DNA of 64,000 bases from Lentinus brumalis (Eukaryota > Basidiomycota > Agaricomycetes > Polyporales > Polyporaceae), in contig MARA01000034.1 of NCBI GenBank assembly GCA_001792895.1, positions 390,442-454,441 on the forward strand, given 5' to 3'. The position numbers and the translations under genes are program-made. The number at the start of each line of letters is the position of its first letter. Within the stretch, counting starts at the first letter, position 1. This document shows, piece after piece, positions 56,960 to 64,000 of the stretch. The notes beneath the pieces are model-generated. The model saw nothing but the letters and a program-made list of their open reading frames with translations. It searched no databases and had not been told where the DNA came from.

Positions 56960-57551
56960 CTACATACATAATCAGAGTAAGGCCACGGATGGCATATGTA
57001 GAGCACGTGCCTCGGTGACGCAATGGAGGATGAGGGCGAACTTGAGGTGGTACAACCACCGTCAAGCGGGAGAGGGTGATGAGAGTGTACAGGGGGTGCA
57101 CGCAGGAGTTTTGGTTGCAGTGACCGAAGAAGCTTGTGGACGACACAGGCTGCCAATCAGAATCAGAAAGACGCATAAGCACGACGCACGACATACCAAC
57201 GGCAAATGGCACACGGGAGTGGACGAGAAGAAGCGGGCGCAGTATGGGTACCGGGACAAAGTGGGTGGGCAAACTGGCGGCATGCATGAGCTTATATACC
57301 TGGACGATCGGGCGGAATCTCCGCAATTGGTGCGAAGCAGCCCCTCTGTGGTGGCCACTGGGCACAATCACAGGCCGATGCACGTCATCATGTGTCTACT
57401 AAATAGGGGCAGAACTACCGCAGGAGGGCGACACACGATTCTGTCGCCTGCCTGCGGGAGTTCTGGCATAGGGGGCAGCAGGTTGGCGGACATTCAGACT
57501 GTCTATGAAACCACTACCCGCCCATGGAACCGCTCCTGCATGACGACATGT
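56960..57551. other. No recognisable gene
   Basis: Open frames of up to 187 codons on both strands overlap one another without any motif; probable promoter region of the dioxygenase-like gene. Confidence 0.45.
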
Positions 57552-58520
57552 TCACAGTTGGAGGTAGTACGCACCTGAGATTGCCTGTGTGATGTGGACG
57601 TTTGTGAGGTTCCACTTGCCGCCGAGCCGCTCGTCCTCGATCTCCACCATTGTATTCGTTCCCTGCACGAGACACGGGTTGCTCACAACCGCGTCCTTGC
57701 CATGGTGGGATCTCCGCAGGCCACCCACGAACTCGACGATCCGGTGCGTGCCCTGGCGCGCGGTCATCACGCCATAGCCGAGGTACGAATGCCGGTAGAG
57801 CACCCTGGTCTCCCTGTGGTATTTGAGGTCGTACGTGTGCTTGCCCTCCTCCAGCGTTGCATCTAGCTTCGCCATTTCGAACGTCGACTCAAACACGACC
57901 TGCGTCGACCCCTCGCCAAGGTCGAGCACCATGTACGGCGGCGTCTTCTTCGTAGCAGGCACCTCAGGCTTCGAGAGTGTCTTGCGCAGGCAGTTCGCCG
58001 TCAGCCACGCATACACGCCCTCGTCCCGCCCCTCCATGATCTCCACGGCGTTCTCCTCGTGCAGACTGAACGGATCTCTCTCATCCAGCCGGTAACCGAC
58101 CGCTATGAGGATGTCGTTCGCCTCCTTCGTGCCCAGCCGCTGCAGGCCCGCAGTCGCCTAGACCTGGACGGGCGTGCACTGGCGCAAGGTCTACGGGACG
58201 AAACGCACCGCCTCGTCGAGCAGCTCGTCGAGACTCTCTGCGGCCGCGCGCGGCAAGTCGCGGTACGACGATGGCCCCGGCTGGCGCTGCTTGAACACCG
58301 CGTACACGTACGCGGGCGAAGGCCCGCAGTTCTTGAATTTGTTGAAGTGGACGCGCGAGCCGTCGAGCCCGCCTCGATCATGAGCGCGAACAGCACAAGC
58401 GGGAATCCCGCCTTGTACGGCTTCTTGCAGTAGTGCGTCTTCTGGAGGTCGCCGTAGTACGCACCTGAGACAGCCTGTGTCTTTCTTCGGCTGCAGTGGG
58501 TGTCTACCGTCCGGCCCACT
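57552..58520 (-). pseudogene. GDA1/CD39 nucleotidase, decayed
   Basis: Blocks in shifting frames match Golgi-type guanosine-diphosphatases: HYCKKPYKAGFPLVLFALM then IEAGSTA (ACR1), RVHFNKFKNCGPSPAYVYAV, AAAESLDELLDEAV, CTPVQV followed by an in-frame TAG and ATAGLQRLGTKEA (ACR2-like, near 58158), EIMEGRDEGVYAWLTANCL (ACR3), YMVLDLGEGSTQVVFEST (ACR4) and YLGYGVMTARQG. The order of the apyrase regions is correct. One frameshift sits at the GSTA/RVHF junction near 58370, another near 58200, and one nonsense codon lies within the TAG block, so this copy cannot make the enzyme. No N-terminal anchor is found. A 27-base near-direct repeat lies at its two ends. Confidence 0.8.
57564..58480. repeat. 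27-base direct repeats bracketing the nucleotidase remnant
   Basis: GTAGTACGCACCTGAGATTG... at 57564-57590 and GTAGTACGCACCTGAGACAG... at 58454-58480 agree at 25 of 27 positions. On the minus strand each reads as exon end plus intron donor (CAG/GTGCGT), so the copies may reflect a duplicated splice junction or a rearrangement. Confidence 0.7.
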
Positions 58521-59309
58521 GTTCAAACGAGCATGGACTGGTCCGCCAAGGGATGCACGGTTTGTGAGTATAGGTCTGAAGCATGGCAGTAAGTGCCCGG
58601 CAGATGGACGTACCGCCGCCCGCCACACAACGGAGTCCAGCACCTCGGCACCTCATGCAGCGCAGGGGCGGTGTATTCCGACACCGTTCTCACATCCAGA
58701 GTGGTTTTGCTCAAGACCTTGCGGGGTAATGTTCGACATGCAATTCGAGTTGATTTGCGCGCACGTCGTGGCTGGGTGCTGCAGGCGTGTCGCATTGTGG
58801 TGACGCTGCTGTACGACTGTCGCATCACGACGGCTGGGATGATAATAGCATAGGAATAGATATCGAGGTCGCCTGTGAGAGCCATGGAGGAGAAGAACAG
58901 ACGAGCGCGTTGAAGTGCATCATGAAGGAGCAGGGAGGAGCTGTGAACCGACCGCACGGGGCGCCCAAACCTTATTCCCGATTCGGCATTGCACCTTGCC
59001 TCTGCTCTCTCTCAGCCTCGAAACAAGTACCGACCACCCGACCACCTCGCGAACCCAGCACGCTCGCCTTCAAGTGGTGCGCACGCAGCGACACGTTCGT
59101 GGTAAGTAACGACGCTCATTCTAACGTGATACCTAGTCTGACCTCCATGCATATGGCAGCGAATACTTATACCGGCTACAACCCCTGAGCAAGAACGTCG
59201 AGGGTCCGTCGTAGGCTAGCACGGGTTGTACTCGTCTAGCCGATCCAGACGGCCCTGGTGTACCCTCGCGCAATTCGGAGCCTAATCGAGGGCACCAGAA
59301 GGCTCGCAT
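58521..59309. other. No recognisable gene
   Basis: No supported coding sequence; a 133-codon frame on + (58787-59188) lacks any motif. Confidence 0.45.
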
Positions 59310-59613
59310 ATGTTTGAGGAACGCACCTCGCAGACGGCAACCATGGAGGGAACGAATGACTGGTATGTTGCCACGCTGCACCAGGGGCTTGATCTGATAT
59401 CACGATTACAGGTGCCAAAGGGCATACACCATCGTCGACAATCGCGGCCGTGTCTTCACCGTCACCAATGTCCCCACGCGCATCCAATTGCCTCTGTCGG
59501 CCGATCCGAACCCAGAGCTCAACAAGAGCCTGCGCGAGCTGCAAAGGCCGCAATTCACGATACCTCGGTTCCCGGAGATGCCGTTCCTCATGACAACAAC
59601 ACTAGTGATGTAG
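59310..59613 (+). pseudogene. Small spliced frame cut short by the hAT insertion
   Basis: ATG at 59310, exon to 59362, a 49-base intron (GTATGT...CTGAT...ACAG) to 59411, then open to 59613: EERTSQTATMEGTNDW joins CQRAYTIVDNRGRVFTVTN, then PLSADPNPELNKSLRELQRP and FTIPRFPEMPFL. The coding look is good but I know no family. The stop TAG at 59611-59613 is made of the first three bases of the transposon, so the protein has been truncated by insertion. If the gene continued, its 3' part must lie beyond the right edge of the window. Confidence 0.5.
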
Positions 59614-59629
59614 GGTCCGGTCTAGTCCG

Positions 59630-59820
59630 GTTTTTGGACCCCATCTGAGAGGACCGGGGACCGAACCGTAACTGGACCGACCCATGCTTTGGTGAACCGG
59701 ACCATTTATTCGGTCATTTTTGAACTCAACCTGACCGCGGTCCGGTCCATGGTTTTGACCGGTCAAGACCGGTGACCGGTTATGACCGGTTACGACCGGT
59801 TCGAACCGGTCATGACCGAG
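59630..59820. repeat. ACCGGT-rich subterminal repeats, left
   Basis: More than ten copies of GACCGG/ACCGGT words in both orientations, best seen at 59760-59815; the mirror cluster is at 63895-63985. Confidence 0.85.
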
Positions 59821-59938
59821 TATATACAACAAGATAGTATTAAGGTACCTAGTGAATGGCGTCAAGACGATACAGAGTACGTATGGGAGGGATACAACAC
59901 AGCAGGATACACTTGTACATAAGTAACAGAAGCGGACT

Positions 59939-62900
59939 CTACCAGTCCTCGTCAGAGTCGTCCATCTGCTCGAGGAGTTGGTCCTGCTCTTCGAGGAACT
60001 CAAATTCCTCCAGATAAATCTCCTCAATGAGGCTCTCATTCTCGCGCGCGTGGTCAACCAGCTTGGGCTTCCAGTTGTGCTCGAGGCACTGCACTTGCTC
60101 GAAGACGGTGGGGGCGAGCCGCGAGCGACGGTCGGTGATGACTTCCTTGCCGTGGGAGAACAGGGATTCTACCCCAACAGTCGCCGCGGCGATCGGCAGG
60201 ATGTCCAATGCCATGCGCGCATGCGTAGGGAAGGTGTACATGCGCTCCTGATCGAGCAAGCATGCCAGATTTAGTAACATGGACACAAGGCGGAGCGGCT
60301 GAGACGTACCGCCCAATACTTCACGGTGTCCGTGTCCTTCGTCTCATCGACGGCGGGGTCATCCTCGTAGCGCCTCATCTCGACCTTCCAGCCATCCTCA
60401 GAGTCGGCATTGAGAAGGCGGCGCCGGCGGACCCGGTCGAAGTCCCCATCGTCATCTTCTTCCTGAGCAGGTGCAGCTGGAGCGGGGGCGTTCGCGTCGT
60501 TGGGGGCGTTGCCTTGCTGTGAGGGCTGAGCGGTCTTCGCGGTGGGAGGCTGGAACCGCTTAGGCCAGTATTCTTTGAGCTGAGACATAACTAGTCAGAT
60601 GCGCGCGTGTGACAAAGTAGCAGTGAACTTACAGCGTCCTCGACGGTCTGCGCGCGAAGGCCTGCCAGTTGCGATCCTCGAGGCCAGCGAAGAAGTCGTC
60701 CTCGCCGCCCCACTGCTCCTCGATGTACAATAGCTTGTAGTAGGGATGGAGGTCTGCAAACAGAGGAGTGTTCGTTAGCCTGAGGTCAGGAGACACATGG
60801 GGATGTACACTCACAGAGGGCGAGGATGCACGCGCGGGCATCATCGAGCTTGGTGTAGTACTTCAGCAACTTATCAAGGGCCTTCTTGAGAGCGTCGCGG
60901 TAGATCGCGTACTTCGGCTTCTTTCCTTTACCTCCCAGCGCGAGCTGAGGGTCTCGAGGGCTGGTATGACGACGTGGAGGGTGGGGCTGCGTGACGATGA
61001 TGCTGATTGCTGGTACAGATGCGCGTCCTGTGCGTGCGAGCGAAAGATCTCAGGAGCGTTGACCGTTGAGAGGGTGTGGAGACATACCGCAAGAATATCA
61101 GCGCACAACTTGACGCGCTTCCAGTCGTCTTCGGAAAGCTGGAACGCTGCCCATGGGATCAGCTTCGGTGGCAATCCTTTGCGACGGATCTTGGTAATAG
61201 GGCCAAACTTGACGTCGGCGACGGCGATGAATGCGTCGATCGCCTGCGAAAGACGTAAGTGGGCGGCACTGCGACGGTCAGAGGCGTGATAGCGTACCTT
61301 TCGAAGCTCATAGGAGCGGTGAGACATCTTGAAGGAGCTTCCCCAGCGTGTGTTAGCGTGCAGGGGGATCACGAGGGCGTGTCAATGCCCGCCTCGATCT
61401 GGAGACGAAAAAACAGTTCCTTCCGTTGCCCGGAAGCCTGAATCTGTGAGATGGAAAATCAGTACCACCACACTACACTATGAGTACAAGACAGATGCCA
61501 CTGGACACTACAAGAACGACCACCCTGGCTCACATACACTACGGAGTCGCGCGCTGAGACCGCGCTCGGCGCCGTCGTGCGAGATGGGGGCGGGGTGCAG
61601 GGGGCTTATATGTGGCTGCGTGCGTGCACATGACGCGGCCCGGTCGTCAGGCGAGAGTCCCCAGACATGCGCACGATCGTCATCTCATTGGCCAAAGTGC
61701 CTGTGATGAGACCGCAGGCAGGCCTGGTCTGCACGCCCAGCCCAGGCCACGGCGCGCCGATGAAACATACGTGTCTCAATCGGGCCTGTTCTCGAATACA
61801 TGCCAGCACCCGGGGACCTCACAACTACCCAGGGCCATGGAAGCGGCGAATGACATACCTTGACTGCCAGGGTGCGAACCACCGCAATTACATCGATGCC
61901 GCCGTTGACGATGTTTCCGGGCTTCTGTGGGTCGTAGTCCCAGATGGACTGCTTGGTCTCGCAGACCGCAGTCTGCGTGACGCTATCCATGAATGCGTCG
62001 ATTCCAAGCTCGACTACGTGTCCGAGGCAGCTGCGACGGCATCAGCTCACGCAATACATGCTAGCAGGGACGGCGGACGCACCTGAGCTTCCTCTCCGAC
62101 TTCTCCCAGTTCCCCAGGACACCACGTTTCTCGAGACGGCGCGCGAGTTCGTCGGCTGCGGTGCTATTGTTGGACGCGTTATCATTCGTTACGTGGCCGA
62201 GCTAGAAGCTCATGTCAGCGTCGCCATGATGCCCAGATTAGTCTTATGCACGTACCTTGTTGTGTTCCTTGGATGTTACCCCAGCGCGATCAAGGAATAG
62301 AAGAAACCACCTCCCTAGATTCGCGCCGGAGTGATCTCCCAGAATCTTGTGGCAGGCCGCGACCTCGTTCCGGAAGGTCCAGACGCGGGCTGCGACGTCC
62401 ACGTCAATCCACTGCAGGATGAGGCCGAAGTAGCCGTCGGACGTGTGCGGCGCAGTCCACAGGTCCCAGCCACTCGAGACATCGCCCGGGGCCCTTGATG
62501 TCGATCTTGAGCTGGCCGACGTAGTCTATGAATGAGTTGTTGATGTATGACCGGACGGTCGAGCGGGATGGGAGCTCGGACTTCTTCGTTGCCGGGCGCA
62601 TGGCGACAAGACAGTTCGTGAAAGTGATGTTGTCAGCAACGGAAAGTGCCTGCAGCGGATGGGATTAGCTCATCCAGGGGTGGGAAACACCGATCAGCAC
62701 ACCTGTTGGCCGCACACGACATGCTCGCTCACTGCCTTGAGGATCGTCTCTTTCGAGAACTCCTTGGGACGACTTATCTTCCTCACCCCCATCGCGACCA
62801 ACGTCCTCTGACCACCCTGCTTCCCTGCCTCGCCCGCCTTGGCAGCCTCTCGAGCCTCCTTCACCTCTCGGGAACACACCGGTGATTCTCTTCATACCCG

Positions 62901-63643
62901 GCGTCCTTGCACCTTTTCCGGTACTCGTCATAGTGTGCGGCGGCGATGTGGCTGCGGCACGTCGAATTGTGCCCAGCGTACCACCCCGCACGCTCCTTCT
63001 TCTTCCCTCGCACCTTCTCGTCATCACTAGTACGTTCACACCGTCATGCATGAGTTTCCCGCGATGCCTGCTTCTAAACCTAACAACCACTCACCGGCAT
63101 ATAGTGCACCATCGCCCTCTTTCGGTCGATCTGTCCCCGTCCTTCTCAACAAACGTCTTCTTCTCCCAGTCCGTGAACACGGTGAGAAGATCGCGAGCCA
63201 TCTCCCCTTTCCGCTTCCGCTTCTGCCCCGTCGCCACCTCCTCATCGAAGTCAGACTCCTCCTTGTCACTTTCGATCTGGGTACGTCAGACGCGCGTTGT
63301 TATGCTCACAGAACCACCCGGAGCTCACCTCAATTGCGTTATCCTCTGTCAGGCCCGCCGTCCCACCCTCTTCCCCAATGTCATCCTCCTCACGGTCTCC
63401 ACCCTCCTCGTATTCCTCCTCCTCATCTTCGTCGCTCTCACTGCCCCCAGTCTTGCGCTTGCGCTTCTTCACGGGCCGCCTCGAGCCCGCGATCTTCTCA
63501 ACCGGCCGCGCACGTGTCTTCTTCGCTGGCTTCGCTGGCGGTGTGTCCTCATCTTCCGATGACTCGTCAGCTGCGGCCGGTTTGCGCTTCCGAGCCGACT
63601 TAGGTGCCTTGTTCTTGGGCGCCGTTTCGGTGTTACGCGCCAT
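59939..63643 (-). pseudogene. hAT transposase, several frame changes
   Basis: Begins MARNTETAPKNKAPKSARKR (63643) with an acidic/basic N-terminus, then a BED-like zinc finger split by an intron (GRWCTICR, NSTCRSHIAAAHYDEYRKRC), SELPSRSTVRSYINNSFIDY, the transposase core SGWDLWTAPHTSDGYFGLIL, HSGANLGRWFLLFLDRAGVT, GHVTNDNASNNSTAADELAR, VIPLHANTRWGSSFKMSHRS, and the C-terminal dimerisation region ALDILPIAAATVGVESLFS with VITDRRSRLAP, ending at 59939. All are recognisable hAT blocks in order. Frame changes without introns occur near 62484-62495 and 61371-61385, at G/C runs. The element is therefore either recently inactivated or misread at those bases. Around ten exons; limits in the middle are approximate. 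Confidence 0.8.
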
Positions 63644-64000
63644 GGCGATGGCCCGTCCGAAGAAGTAGAAGCACGAGAAGGTCAGAAGGGGAGGCACGGG
63701 TCGAGGGATTGTACGCGTGTGCGCGATAAGTATTGGGTGCTTGTGAATTGTCCGATGAATGCAGGACACCCCCGAATGCATTAGTACATCATACTTTGTA
63801 ACATGCTTGCATAGTCTTCTGTAGGACATCCTATGTACTGATCAGGCCCGGACTCGCACCCTCCGGCGCGTCCTCCAAGCCCGTGTGTGCCGATGACCGG
63901 TCAGGACCGGTCATGATGACCGGTTCTGACCAGCAAACCTGACCGATCATCGGTTCGGGTCCGGTTTCCAGCGGTTAGGTCGGTCATTTTGCGGTCCTCG

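Larger units (their letters stand above)
59611..64000. mobile_element. hAT transposon, right end outside the window
   Basis: Left end at 59611 (TAGGGTCCGGTCTAGTCCGG), fitting the hAT end consensus YARNG. Both subterminal regions (59611-59820 and 63885-64000) are packed with ACCGGT/GACCGG words, typical of hAT transposase-binding repeats, in opposite orientation. Between them lies a transposase gene on the minus strand. The inverted copy of the left-end motif is not reached, so the element extends past position 64000, probably by only a few tens of bases judging by how far the two ends already match. The 8 bases before the left end are TAGTGATG, the expected target duplication. Confidence 0.88.

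Noticed and set aside
1..64000. Bacterial operons, rRNA, phage or viral genes
   Set aside because: None seen; spliced genes and tRNA form indicate a fungal nuclear chromosome.

Overview
The window looks like nuclear DNA of a mushroom-forming basidiomycete (Agaricomycetes). The genes are broken by many short introns (about 40-85 bases, GT-AG, with CTRAY-type branch points). F-box/leucine-rich paralogues, small secreted cysteine-rich proteins, a membrane-anchored GH5 exo-beta-1,3-glucanase, alpha-kinase-like and TET/JBP-like genes, and several DNA transposons are all present. All calls come from reading the sequence and from memory of protein families; no database search was possible.

Layout. 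1-6.2 kb: no recognisable gene. 6.2-8.7 kb: two decayed F-box/LRR-like paralogues; a third, better preserved, lies at 17.3-18.9 kb. 8.8-9.6 kb: RNase H end of a dead LINE-type retrotransposon. 10.3 and 21.9 kb: two identical tRNA-Thr(CGT) genes. 10.9-11.5 kb: secreted beta-trefoil-like protein. 13.7-16.8 kb: GH5 exo-glucanase. 20.0-21.4 kb: ketopantoate hydroxymethyltransferase (pantothenate synthesis). 23-34.5 kb: small secreted protein region with two families, A (two copies, 8 Cys) flanking B (three copies, 6 Cys), all on the minus strand with TATA boxes at family-specific spacing, interleaved with a YCII-domain gene, a coiled-coil gene and an NFKBIL1-like gene. 35.5-38.4 kb: AT-hook nuclear protein with an exact tandem exon duplication. 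39-40.3 kb: UDP-glycosyltransferase pseudogene with an internal deletion.

40.5-64 kb is dominated by mobile or decayed DNA: a non-autonomous hAT element with 8-bp target duplication, a TA-flanked MITE, a DUF6698-like gene, a 1.1-kb pyrimidine-rich minisatellite, an alpha-kinase-like gene, an integrase-core pseudogene, an uncharacterised decayed gene, a TET/JBP-like 2-oxoglutarate dioxygenase gene, a GDA1/CD39 nucleotidase pseudogene and a nearly complete autonomous-type hAT transposon running off the right edge. The hAT interrupts a small spliced reading frame.

The ordinary cellular functions (cell-wall glucan turnover, vitamin B5, a conserved nuclear protein) are islands in fast-evolving sequence. 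The parts most worth following up are the secreted-protein cluster, the symmetric AT-hook exon repeat, and the alpha-kinase / integrase / TET-JBP neighbourhood. Several conserved genes carry single-base frameshifts, often at short homopolymers, so residual assembly indels must be excluded before calling them dead.
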